Below are positions 1-11,200 of a DNA stretch of 64,000 nucleotides, piece after piece. Source of the stretch: Zygnema cylindricum (taxonomy: Eukaryota; Streptophyta; Zygnematophyceae; Zygnematales; Zygnemataceae). The notes under the pieces are model-generated. The model saw only the letters and a program-made list of their open reading frames with translations. It searched no databases and was not told where the DNA came from. Both the position numbers and the translations under genes were made by a program. Numbering within the stretch: position 1 is the stretch's first letter; every line of letters starts with the position of its first letter. The stretch lies in NCBI GenBank assembly GCA_037447655.1, contig JBBHKE010001177.1:59199-123198 (forward strand). Direction: 5' to 3'.

Positions 1-349
1 TAAGCAACAAAAGGTGGTTGCTTGGTCTACTATGGAGGCTGAGTACATGGCCTCTTGTTCTGTTGTGAAAGAGTTGATGCAGGTCGAGTCCTTGCTACAA
101 GAACTGGGGTGTATGAAGAAGGAGGTGCATGAAGTGTTTTGTGATAATCAAGCTGCTATTGTAATTGCAGCTTATCCAAAACATCATTTCAAAGCTAGGC
201 ATATGGATAAACATAAGGCTGAGTTTTGTGAGAGAAAAAGTTGAGAATAAGATTGTGAATCTTGTAAATAAACCAGATGAGGAAATGGTAGTTGATTTGA
301 TGACTAAACGAATGCCTTCTCCCAAGTTAAAATATTGTAGAGAAAAGTG
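1..349 (+). pseudogene. copia RNase H 3' fragment (B-type element)
   Basis: The sequence encodes the C-terminal part of a Ty1/copia RNase H, including a MEAEYMAS motif and a DNQAAI motif, followed by the usual copia tail (LSFVREKVENKIVNL, then a VDLMTK-like motif). Residues match the B-type elements E0 and E4 better than the A type. The frame shifts once near position 200, so it is not functional. It begins outside the window and is cut at 349 by a reversed LTR-A fragment. Confidence 0.8.
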
Positions 350-891
350 TGAAACTCTGAGACCTCCATTGGCCCTCAGAGTATGCAGATCCAAAAGAAG
401 CTAATCTAGATAGTGCCGACTCCAAGTTGATATAAACCCAAATGACTGACCCCTTGACAGTCAAAAACCGCAATATAGATTCACCCCTGTGAAATAACAC
501 TTTCTGTGTGCTCAGTTCCACCACAGAATGCAAAGTTAGAATATGAGATTTGGACACATTCACCCACTTTGACATTCCCTTAGAAATACAGCCACCGTGG
601 CACACAAAAACTCTGACCGACTACACCCCTGTGTAGCCTAGACTCCCCTGAGTCCGCAGCAAAAAGAATCACTGAAAATGGTCAAGTAAATTGAGAGTTA
701 TGGCTGGCCAAAGTTTGCCATTTATACGAGGTGCTCTCTGGGAGAGGCAGCTACCTACCAAAAATATTCTAAGTCCTAAAACCCCTCTCTAAACCCCCTA
801 GTACTAAGGTACAAACCAATAACAAGACTGTAAAGTACATAAAGGTACAGGTGCCGGTGTACCTTTTGTACGGCCATCGTACGACATGGCT
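350..891 (-). repeat. LTR-A2 fragment, reversed, truncated
   Basis: This copy starts with TGAAACTCTGAGACCTCCAT, the reverse complement of the LTR-A 3' end. It stays alignable with 2172-2712 up to about position 891 and is then lost. It is an LTR inserted on the minus strand into the RNase H fragment to its left, with its U3 part missing. Confidence 0.75.
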
Positions 892-1461
892 TATACTATT
901 CACTCAGTTGTCTTACTACATAGTGTTGTACCGCCGATACAAGTGTTCCTAAAAGATACGTCCAAAAGAACTAAACTGCCACTAAGGTCTAAGTGGTCCT
1001 AATCACGCTAAAACTATTTTATCATTGTACAATGAATATTAATGAGAATCCTATACTGGTGATTTGTTCAAATACTTGTCGCCTGGCTTAGTGACAATTG
1101 TGTGGGTACGTCCATCCAGCTGTTGCATAACATATGTTAGCAAGTCACTTAGTTATTCTCGTCCGTTGACTTGATTCATATCAACCGTAGCAGCGGAGTC
1201 CAATTCCTGATCACATTCAAATATCTGCAGCTGCGCTGTCCCATACCAAAAACCGCCGCAGCTGCGTTTGTCTTGTTGCGTCGCATGCTGCGTTCGTCTG
1301 TACAAACCATATCAAAAATAACCGCAGTAACGTTGTTCGAATGCCGGTGTCGGTACCATTCAAAAACCTACACTGAGCTTCAAGTGACGACGCGTGTCCC
1401 TATATATCTATTTTTCCACCGTCCTTTAAATTTGCTAAGACTTAAAGCTTTCCAAAAACAA
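892..1461. other. unassigned sequence between element fragments
   Basis: I see no recognisable coding sequence or LTR. There are short diverged internal repeats around 1225-1330 (variants of CCATA.CAAAAA.CCGCAG). The stretch joins the truncated LTR to the protease region of E0. Confidence 0.4.
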
Positions 1462-2171
1462 CATGCTCTCGAAGCAATTCGGGAAGCTCCACAGGAAGGA
1501 TGGATCATCCACTCAAGTGCATCCATGCATATGTGTCGTGATAGGCACCTCTTTACTGAGCTAAGAAAGATCCCTACTGTAGAGATAGAGTATGGGGATG
1601 GGAGAGTGGCTACTACAAATCTAGTGGGGTTAGTAGATGTGAAAGTCTTAGTAGAGGGTAAGACTACTATACTCACTTTTTCAGATGTACTCTACATTCC
1701 TCAGCTGAGTAAAAATCTTGTCTCTACCTCTATGTTAGATGACAAAGAGTTTGATACCTTCACTAAAAAGGGAGTCTTACAAATAAGTAAGGGGATAAAG
1801 TCTACTTCACGGCAGATAAGGGTAACCAAGGAATGTTTAGGCTTAACCTGAGAAATGAAAAGAAGAATGCTTAATATGTTGGTGTTCTAAAGTTGATGAT
1901 TTTGCATAAGCGGTTGAGGCATGTGCATTTTGATAGGCTGAAGGAAATGAAAATCTTGGTGTAGTAGAAGGCATTCATTTTGGGATAATGAAATGATGGA
2001 TGATTGTAGTGGTTGTGCTCAAGCTAATGCTCATAAACTTCCTTTTCCCAGAGCCGCCACATATAGGGGTGAAAAAGTACTAGATTTCGTCCACACAGAT
2101 ATTTGGGGACCTACAAAAGTACCTTCGGTTGGAGGAAAGAGGTTTATGATGACAATAACCGATGAGTGGTC
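1462..2171 (+). pseudogene. E0 copia: protease and N-terminal integrase
   Basis: This is the left remnant of the host element E0. It encodes the protease region, where the active-site DSGA reads HSSA. Then come a GAG-pre-integrase segment and the start of the integrase, with the CSGCAQ zinc-binding motif, HTDIWGP and ITDEWS. Stops and frameshifts occur around 1850-1990. The coding sequence stops at the reversed solo LTR at 2172 and resumes near 3581. Gag and the 5' LTR are not present. Confidence 0.8.
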
Positions 2172-3511
2172 TGAAACTCTGAGACCTCCATTGGCCCTCA
2201 GAGTATGCAGATCCAAAAGAAGCTAATCTAGATAGTGCCGACTCCAAGTTGATATAAACCCAAATGACTAACCCTTTGACAGTCATAACCCCAATATAGA
2301 TTCACGCGTGTGAAACAACACTTTCTGTGTGCTCAGTTCCACCACAGAATGCAAAGTTAGAATATGAGATTTGGACACATTCACCCACTTTGACTTTCCC
2401 TTAGAAATACAGCCACCCTGGCAGACAAAAACTCTGACCGACTACACCCCTGTGTAGCCTAGACTCCCCTGAGTCCGCAGCAAAAAGAATCACTGAAAAT
2501 GGTCAAGTAAATTGATAGTTATGGCTGGCCAAAGTTTGCCATTTTATACAAGGTGCTCTCTGGGAGAGGCAGCTACCTACCAGAAATATTCTAAGTCCTA
2601 AAACCCCTCTCTAAGCCCTCTAGTACTAAGGTACGAACCAATAACAAGACTGTAAAGTACGTAAAGGTACAGGTGCCGGTGTACCTTTTGTACGGCCATT
2701 GTACGACATGGCCAAAATGTCGACAAGTGCCATGTCCAGATTTGTCCCTACAATCCCCAGAATTCATGCTTCCAAATCTTATCCCTCCACGTGGCGCCAG
2801 GTCAGAAAAACGGTATCGTACAGAAAGTACAGGTGCCGGAGTACTTTCTGTACGGATGTTGTACGATGATGCTTTAATGTGACATTTGTCACATTCGGAT
2901 ATGTTATGTTCCCTTCCGGAGATTCTGCAACCTGTAGGATGTCGCCACGTGTCATTCGGAGTGGTGACGTCCGCAAACGCCAAAAAAACTATTCCGCGAT
3001 CTCGACGTTTATTGCGGCCGTCTGATTTAAACCGGCATTCAATTTTAGCCGTCGAAAATTGGTGCCGGTATTTGTTTCGATAGCGAAACAAATGCGCGGT
3101 ATTCGTTCCGTCCCCGTATTGTAATCCGTACTAAATAAAACTGTATCTATGCACTTGAGTATCTATTTTTCGTTAATCGAATTAATTTACGTGTAACAAT
3201 TTATATACTTAACACACCCTACGTAATGTAACACCATACCTAGACTTAACGGTTAGAGCTACCGGCTACGGGTGACTTGACGGCCGGAAGGGACCAGGAT
3301 CAATTCCTGGGTCCGTCAACATTCTTTTTAGTAAGTCTACATTTATCTATACCTGTCTCTCTGGAGAGCTTAGGCAGCCATGGCTCTAGCTCCCTTTCCA
3401 GCCTTCAGTGACTACAACAAGTGTGGGGGCTTGGAGAAGGGAGTCAGAGGCAGACTGCTTCTACTCTTTTTCTATCCTTATAAAGACCTAGAAAATACTC
3501 AAATATCAACA
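2172..3511 (-). repeat. solo LTR (LTR-A2 subtype), reversed
   Basis: It is bounded by TGAAACTCTGAG at the left and ..ATATCAACA at the right, so in its own orientation it reads TGTTGATATT..GAGTTTCA. The body matches other LTR-A copies: the region near GCCACCCTGGCAGAC, the GTAC-rich hairpin and the tRNA-like block near 3240-3320. It is about 1340 bp against about 1050 bp for E2 and E3 because its U5 part is longer and diverged. No internal region accompanies it. The five bases at each end do not match, so no target duplication is visible. Confidence 0.7.
3236..3322 (+). promoter_or_regulatory. tRNA-like block inside the LTR (antisense to the LTR)
   Basis: On this strand it reads like a degenerate tRNA: a D-arm-like CTAACGGTTAGAGCTACCGG, a middle stem, and a T-arm-like hairpin CCAGGATCAATTCCTGG. 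The equivalent block occurs in other LTR copies. It is not a functional tRNA gene; a Pol III promoter role is only inferred. Confidence 0.4.
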
Positions 3512-3580
3512 CCTTCTAGGACCACTACCTCTACCACTGCCACTGCCAATCTTAGAATCCGAAAACTGGTTAGCTAGTGC

Positions 3581-4359
3581 CTGAACAGACTTACTACAAA
3601 GAATATAAAGCCTGGAGTGAGAAGTTGCATGAAACCCCCATTAAGAGAATAAGAAGTGATAATGGGGGAGAATATAGCTCTAACTAGTTTGAGAAATACT
3701 TGAGAGATGAGAGAGTTCAACACCAGAAAACTATACCATATAACCTGGAACAAAATGGGGTAGCTGAGAGGTTGTTTCGAACAATAAGAGATAATGTATA
3801 CAGTAAGTTGGCGGACAAAAAAATATGAAAGAGATTTTGGGCAGAAGCCATGAACTGTGCCAACTACATTAAGAATAGAGTCCTAACCTCAACCGTAAAA
3901 GGAATGACACCTTAGGAGAGATGGGTTAAAAGGAAACCAGATATCACTCACATTAAAGTATTCGCTAGCCAAGTTTACAGTCTAGACACGGATAGTAAAA
4001 ACTAGAAACTAGATGTTAAGGGAAAACGTGGATACTTTGCAGGATTAATGAGGATGTGAAGGGATATAAAGTCTATGACTTAGCACCAATCTGGTCAAAC
4101 ACCTAGTTGTCATGGATGAAGGAAAGCTATTTGACTCCTTCAAATATATTAAGAAAACGAGAATCAGATTTGAGTCCGAAAATGAGGAAAACGAGGTCGT
4201 TCCCGAAAGGGACATGAGTGAAACAGTGATTAAACATTTAGTGGAGATCCTAGATACAGGAGATCTATCGGAAACCTCACATATTCCTATGAAATTCGAG
4301 GAGACAGAAGAGGAGGAATTGGAACAAGCTTAAATGGATAAAGGAGCTAATGAGACAGT
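3581..4359 (+). pseudogene. E0 copia: integrase core and linker
   Basis: E0 resumes after the solo LTR and about 70 unassigned bases (3512-3580). It encodes the integrase core, with RSDNGGEY and QNGVAERL carrying the second D and the E of the DDE triad. The GKR.GYFAG segment and the acidic linker before RT (4112-4333) follow. Several stops and frameshifts are present. Coding is cut at 4359 by the 5' LTR of E1. The final ACAGT (4355-4359) is repeated at 16287-16291, where E0 continues. Confidence 0.82.
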
Positions 4360-5360
4360 TGTTGAAATCACTAGATTTAGGGGAGATATTTTCTAGGTCT
4401 TAATAAGTTAAATTAGCTAAAAGAAAAAGCACAGGCAGTCTGCCTCCACCTTCTCTCTCTAGCCCCCATACTTGTTATAGTCCCTGGAGGAGAGAGAGGG
4501 CGGTGAAGCCATGGCTGCCTTAGCTCCTTAGGCAGGGCTAAAGAGTGACCTAAGTCACTCTCAACCAAAAAGGTTGAGTCTGGTAGGACTCACACCTTCG
4601 ACCGACAAGGCGAGGCGTAGCCGTCAGCCCTTACCAGTCACTCGTAGTAGTCCGTTAGGATACATAGGGTGTGATTGCTATTTAAACAGTAACTAGAGCA
4701 TTAATCCGATTAACAGAGTTACTATTAGACGACATATAAACAAGTTGGATTTTATAATGCGCAAGAAACAAATGTATCGGACATTTGTTTTGATCGGCGA
4801 GCATTAAAAGCCGGTTTGGATCAAACGGCCCGCATCATCGTCGAGATCCCGAAATAGCCCCCTTGGTGGTTTTCGGACGTAACATGACCTGGCGACACGT
4901 GGCAGGATATATTTGGGAAGCAGGAATCCCAAGGAGCATGAGGACAAGTCCGAAGGAGACAGGCGTCCACTCCATGGCCTTGTCGTACACAAGCCGTACA
5001 GAAAGTATATCACCCTTAGTACCTTTCTGTACTTTACATTCGTCTGATTGGTTTGTACATCAGTACATAGGGGTTGTGAGAGGGGTTTAGGACTTAGAGG
5101 ATTGAGGAGGTAGCCACCTCTCTCCCAACAAGCTTGTATAAATATTGGCATCTTTGCCACTTGATAATTAATCGCCTGGTTCGGCAATTTCAGTGATTCT
5201 TTTTGTTGTGGACTCAAGGGAGTCCAAACTGCATAAGGATGCAGTTAGGGGGTCTATTTGCTTACTTGGGTAGCAGATTTTCAAGTTAAAAGTGGGTTAG
5301 TCAAAAAATACCTAGAGGCTTCTTGAATTTTGCAGTCCAAATGGGGGACACAGAATTGCA
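4360..5360 (+). repeat. E1 5' LTR-B (1001 bp)
   Basis: It starts TGTTGAAATCACTAG and ends GAATTGCA directly before the primer binding site. It holds an antisense tRNA-like block (about 4577-4660), a GTAC-rich inverted repeat, a TATA box and, in its last 20 bases, the gag start codon at 5341. Confidence 0.88.
5137..5144 (+). promoter_or_regulatory. TATA box of LTR-B
   Basis: TATAAATA lies about 220 bp before the LTR end. The same box is at 16064-16071 and within 31911-31920 in the other B LTRs. It is the likely core promoter of the element transcript. Confidence 0.6.
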
Positions 5361-7151
5361 GGTTATGGGCCCACCCTCTAGGGTGCCCATATTTAACGGA
5401 TCTGGGTTCATTTATTGGGAAGCCATGATGACAGGGGCATTGTGTGAAAAACGATACGGGGGTATTGTTAGTGGACAAGTGAAACGTCCATCTCACGGAA
5501 CCCCACCAGGGTTTGGAGGAGTGAGGTTTTCTCTAAGAGCATCTGCTCCAACGGAGGAGTCAGATGATGGGGACAGCGGAACCTCTCACTCCAATCGCCA
5601 CGGCACCCAGAGCGGTGGTCGTGAAGACCAAGGAAAATGATATTCAAATGTGGGAGTACACCAACATGAATGCCAGACATTTCATTTTGAGGCACCTCAC
5701 TCAAGCTTTGTTGACTTCTCATCTTCACATCTTTAAGGCCGAGGAGTTGTGGATGACTTTAGTTGAGGTTTATAGTGCAGGTAATATTCAGGAGCTCAAG
5801 TTGGTTGAGCAAAGGTTGACAAGTTATACTTACAAAGAAGGGAAGATGTTAGACTACTGTAATGATCTCTCTTGTCTGTACATGGAGATGGAAAGTGCCG
5901 GATGGACAGGCACAATGAAGATCAAAGTTAACACCCTCGTCATGAAGTTGCCTGAGGAGTATGAAAACATAGTGTACCAAGTGCAAGAAATGGATGATAG
6001 TTCTTGGAAGTGGAACACCATGGTCCGAATGATACTTGTGCAAGAAAACACCATTGAGATCCAGAGAGGAGGAAAGAGCGTTCAAGCTCTAGCTGCCGGA
6101 ACGGACCGGTGGAGGAAGGATCCGAAGAAGCTGTACAATAGCTTCAAAGGAGAAAAGGATCAATCAAGAGAACCGAGGAATCCAAAGGGCCTTTGTCATT
6201 TCTGCAAAAAGCCGGGCAGTTTATAGCTGATTGCATCAAGCTATCGGAGCTGAGGCTTCAAGAAAATCGTGGAGGGTGTTATTCCGGAGGGAAGAAGAAA
6301 GCACTTGTGGTCACACGAGTGAAAGGAGAGACTGAGGATGACGAGTCCTCCCAAGAGGAGGATGGGGAGCTTCTTCTTCACGAGAATCTAGAGGAGAAGA
6401 ACATCCCTCGGAAACAGAAGTGTGCCCTTCGAGCCATTCGGGAAGCTCCAGAGGAGAGGTGGATCATCGACTCAAGTGCATCCATGCATATATGTCGTGA
6501 CAAGCACCTCTTCACTAAGCTTAGAAAGAGCCCTAATGTGGAAATAAAGTATGGGGATGGGAGAGTAGTTACCAGAGATCTAGTGGGCTTGGTAGATCTG
6601 AAAGTCTTAGTGGAGGGTAAGACTTCTATTCTTACCTTCTCAGGTGTACTATACATTCCTCAGTTGAGTAAGAATCTTGTGTCTACTTCTGTATTAGATG
6701 AGAAGGATTGAGATACCTTCCCTAGAAAGGGAGTCTTTACAGCTAAGTATAGATTGAAGTCTACTTTACGGCAGATAAGGGTAGCCAAAGAATGTTTAGG
6801 CTTAACCTGAGTAATGAAAATAAGAGTGCTTACTATGGTGGTGTCCTAAGCTTGATGATTTGGCATAAGCGTTTAGGACATGTGCATTTTGATAGGCTGA
6901 GGGAAATGAAAAAAATTGGTGTAGTAAGAGGCATTCAGTTTGGGGATAATGAAATGATTGATGATTGTAGTGGTTGTGCCCAAGGTAAGGCTTACATACT
7001 CCCCTTTCCCAAAACTACCACATATAGAGGTGAGAAAGTACTAGACCTGGTCCACACAGATATCTGGGGACCAGCAAGAGTACCTTCGGTTGAAAGGGAG
7101 TGGTATATGCTAAAAATTACTGATGATTGGTCCAGGTATCCCAGAGTCTAC
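5341..7151 (+). pseudogene. E1 gag, protease and N-terminal integrase
   Basis: Gag starts at the ATG in the last 20 bases of the LTR (MGDTELQVMGPP). It runs through a capsid-like region that includes MLDYCNDLSCLYMEMESAG, with a frameshift near 5570. The CCHC zinc knuckle begins CHFCKKPG but is shifted by one base near 6217. The protease follows with DSSA in place of DSGA, then GAG-pre-integrase (HKRLGHVHFDRLREMKK), the zinc residues (DCSGCAQGKA) and the integrase start. It is cut at 7151 by the 5' LTR of E2, just after RVY. The rest of the integrase is at 13645 onwards. Confidence 0.88.
5361..5375 (+). other. primer binding site, internal initiator tRNA-Met type (E1)
   Basis: GGTTATGGGCCCACC follows the LTR CA end without a gap. 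It is the perfect complement of the plant initiator tRNA-Met anticodon arm (GGUGGGCCCAUAACC), as recalled from the known plant sequence. It is not complementary to the tRNA 3' end, which would give TGGTATCAGAGC. It is also gag codons 7-11. Confidence 0.75.
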
Positions 7152-8218
7152 TGTAGAAATAAATGGTCTGTTTTTAAGTATTTTCTAGGTCTAAATAGAA
7201 ATATAGGAAGAAGCCGAGGCAGTCTATCTCTAACTTCTCTCTTCAACTCTCACACTTGTTCCAGTCACTGAGAAATTGGAGAGGAAGCTAGAGCCAATGC
7301 TACCTAGGCTATCTAGAGGTTTACGGGAAATGTATTAGTTTATTTACCATTAGGGGTTTATATACTAAAATAATACATGTTGCACCCAGGATTTGATCCT
7401 GGTACCTGCCGGACTGTAGGCAGCCGCTAGCCGGTAGCGTTATCCGTTAAGTCTAAAACTAGTGTTACATAATATAGGGTTTGATATATATCCAAACATT
7501 TCCACATAGGATAATTCATTTAACTGAAATTGTTTACGGGATACATAGATCCAATAATGTAAAAGTACGGATTACGGTATGTATAAAAAACGAGTACCGC
7601 GCATTTGTTTCTTTAACGAAACGATTACCGCGGAAGTATTTATGACGCCTCCGATTGAAATCTGCATTCAATCGGACGACCGAAAAGGAAGCTGAGATCG
7701 CGAAAGAGATTATCGGCGGTTTATGGTCATTGCTACATCGGATGACAAGTGGCAAAATTACGTTGGATCGCGGTATCTCTGGGGATTATGGCACCGAATC
7801 CGGATATGACATATGTCGACTTTAAGGCCATGTCGTACAATATCCGTACAGAAAGTACATTGGCACCTGTACTTTTGTGTACGGAAGTGCAATATAATTG
7901 GCTCCGTACATTAGTAGATAGAGTCTGTGAGAGAGATAGGACTTAGAAAAATTAGTAGATAGGACCCTCTCTCCTAAAGAGCTTCTGTACAAAAGGTCAA
8001 CTTTGACCCTCCATAACTTACTGCTCAGGGAAGCAAATTCAAAGATTCTTTTTGCTATCGACTCACGGGAGTCTTGCCTTCATAACAGTGAAGGTAGTCA
8101 TAATTTTTGTCTGCCAGGGTGGCAGTTTTTCTTGCTGAAACACAAAGGGGTCAGGGTTATCCTAGAGGCTTCTTTGAAGTTGTCCATTATGAGGACTTAT
8201 GGAGGTCTCAGAGTTTCA
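7152..8218 (+). repeat. E2 5' LTR-A (1067 bp)
   Basis: It starts TGTAGAAATAAATGG and ends AGAGTTTCA. It is alignable over its whole length with 12575-13639. It carries the antisense tRNA-like block (about 7380-7455) and a GTAC-rich inverted repeat near 7845-7880. The gag ATG at 8199 is in its last 20 bases. Confidence 0.9.
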
Positions 8219-11200
8219 AGTTATGGGCCCACCCTCAAGGATACCTATCTTTAATGGAACTGGCTTCATTTACTGGGAAACAATGATAGGAGCTCTATGC
8301 GAAAAAAGGTTTTGGGGGATATTGAGTGGACGAGTGGGGCGTCCATCAAGTCTTGGAATTCCTCCACGGTTTGGAGGAAGTAGATTCACAAAAAAAGTAG
8401 ATCCTCCTTCAACGGCTCAAAGACAAAGGCAAGAGAGGTGGTGGACAAAGAAGCGGAGAAGGAGACGACCACACCAATAGCAACTGGTTCAACTTTCATG
8501 TCATTTATTCCAAGGAACGAGGAGAATGATAGTGAAACCTAGGACTTCAACAATATGGTGGCAAAGCACTTCATCCTACACCATCTTACTCAAGGACTTG
8601 CATGTCCTCCTTTGAAGGTAGAAATGGCATTCGATCTTCTGATGGCTCTCATAGAGATGTACCGAAGTGGTACGATTCAGCAACAACAGTTGGTTGATCA
8701 GAAAGTTAAAAAGTATGTATACAAAGGGGGAAATATGTTGGATTTTTGCAATGAGCTTGCTACACTCTTCATGGAGCTAGAGAGTGCGGGAAAAGATTTT
8801 AGTGAAAAAGAAAAGGTTAGCTATTAACTGATGAAGTTACCCGATGAGTTCGAGAATATAGTCAATTGTGTGTAGGACTAGCTGGACTCAAGGTGGATAT
8901 GGAACTCAGTGGTAGAGATGATTCTTTTTGAGAGAATACGATTGAGATCCGAAGGGGAGGAAAGAGTGGCCAAGCCTTGGCAACTGCGATCGATTCGAAG
9001 AACAAGGATTCCCGAAAACTGGTCAAAAAACTATGGGGGGAGGGAGCAAAATAATCAGACCGACGAGTTCGAACCAAGGGCTCCCAAAGGTTTATGTCAT
9101 TTTTGTAAGAAACCGGGGCACTATATGGCAGAGTGCACTAAGCTAACCGAGCTTCGATTAAAGTAGGGGCAGACCGGTGGTACCCCGAGAGGAAAGAAAA
9201 AGGCCTTTGTCACATAGGTACTTGAGAAGGAATCCGAGGACGAGGACGATGAGATCCTTTTGGATGAGGAGTTGGAGGCGAAAAACGAGGTCGAAATCCC
9301 ACAAAGGCAGAAATGTGTTTACGGTGGATTGAAAGGTGAAGCAGGCTGGATTATAGATTCAAGTGCCTCCATGCACATGTGTAAGGATAGGCACCTATTC
9401 ACTAAGATAAGAAAGATTCCCACCGTAGAGATAGAGTACGGAGATGGGAGGATAGTCACCACTACTCTTGTAGGATCGGTAGATCTGAAAGTGTTAGTAG
9501 AAGGAAAGACATCCATAGTAACATTCTCCGCTGTATTGTTTATTCCGGAGCTGAACAAAAACCTCATCTCTACATCTGTATTAGATGATAAGGGATTTTT
9601 TACTAACACTAAGGAAGGAGTCTTAATTATAGTTTTGAGGAGGATGTCTATTTCACTGCTGAGAAAGGTAGCCATGTGATTTTTAGGCTGATTTTAAGTA
9701 ATGAAACAAAGAAACTTCATTATGCTGGTGTTCATGATATTATGATGTGGCATAAGAGGCTTGAGCATGTGAATCTAGATAAGTTAAGAGAGATGAAAAA
9801 GATGGGAGTGGTGGAAGGGATTCAGTTCAGTGAGAGTGATGATATAAGTGATTGTAGTGGATGTGCTCAAGGTAAAGCACACAGATTACCCTTTCCTAAA
9901 ACAGCCACCTATAAGGGAGAATAATTTCTAGATCTAGTACACACAGATATTTGGGGACCAGCTAAAGTGCCCTTACCGGGGGAAGAGATTTATGATGACT
10001 ATCACTGATGATTGGTCTCGCTATTCCATGGTGTATTTTTTGAAAAATAAGTCAGAAGCTCAGGATTGTTTTAGACAATATAAAGCATGGAGGGAAAAAC
10101 TCCATGAAACTCTAATCAAGGAAGGAAGGAGTGACAATGGTGGAGAGTATACTTCTAACCAGTTTGAGGATTTTCTGAAGGAAGATGGAGTCCAACACCA
10201 AAAGACAGTTCCAAAAAACCTGGAACAGAATGGGGTAGCTGAAAAGTTAAATAAAACACTAAGTGATAGTGCTAAAAGTATGTTGTCAGATAAAAAGATA
10301 GGAAAAAGGTTTTGGGCAGAAGCAATGAACTGTGTTAATAACCTTAAAAATAGAGTTTTTACTTCAACTATAAAAGATCAAACATCTTATGAGAGATGGA
10401 CAGGCCGAAAAGTAGACATATCTCACTTAAAGGTTTTTGGCAGTAAAGTATTCAGTCTAGATACACATCGGTCTAATTGGAAGCTAGATTCTAAAGGAAA
10501 ACCGGAAAACTTATTAGGATATGATGAGGATGTTAAAGGATATAAAGTTTATGATCTTAAAAGGGAAGATATAATCTTAGTAAAGCATCTAGTAGTTATG
10601 GATGACAGAAAGTCTGTGGATCCCTTCAAGTATACAAAGTCAATAAAAATCAGATTTGAGTCAGAAAATTCCGATGGCTTTGAGCTTCCTAACTATCCAA
10701 GTTTCAAAGAAGATGACATTCTTGCAGGTACAAATCAGAGCCAAAAGGACTCGGCTGCAGAAACTCCAGTGACAACTCTACCCGAAGCGGAATACTTGGT
10801 GGAAATTGATTCGAATCAAGGGATAGGGGAGAAGTCGAGATTGTTGAAAGAGTCCACGAGAACCATCTATTCCGGCCACAGATTCTGAAGGGGGAAGGAG
10901 AAGCAGCAAAAGATTGCAAGAAAAATAGGTTAATAACAAGGTAACAAAACTATCTCATCAAGATGAACCTCAGACTTATGGAGAGGCGACGACTTGTCCA
11001 GAAAGGAACCGGTGGAAGACAGCCATCAATGAGGAGATGGCCTCAATTATGGCAGCCAATACTTGGGAGCTAGTGGATTGTCCACCTAACCGAAAACCAA
11101 TCGGTTGTAAGTGGGTTTTCAAATTAAAACTGAACCCAGATAACACAATTGAGCGCTACAAGGCCCGATTAGTGGCAAAGGGATTTACCCAAAAGGAGGG

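Noticed and set aside
2591-3091. 166-codon minus-strand frame
   Set aside because: It lies wholly inside the solo LTR and has no similarity to a protein family I recognise.
4577-4660. Functional tRNA gene inside the LTR
   Set aside because: Only the T-arm/B-box is convincing. The acceptor stem and a clear anticodon loop are not present, and the copies vary with the LTR.
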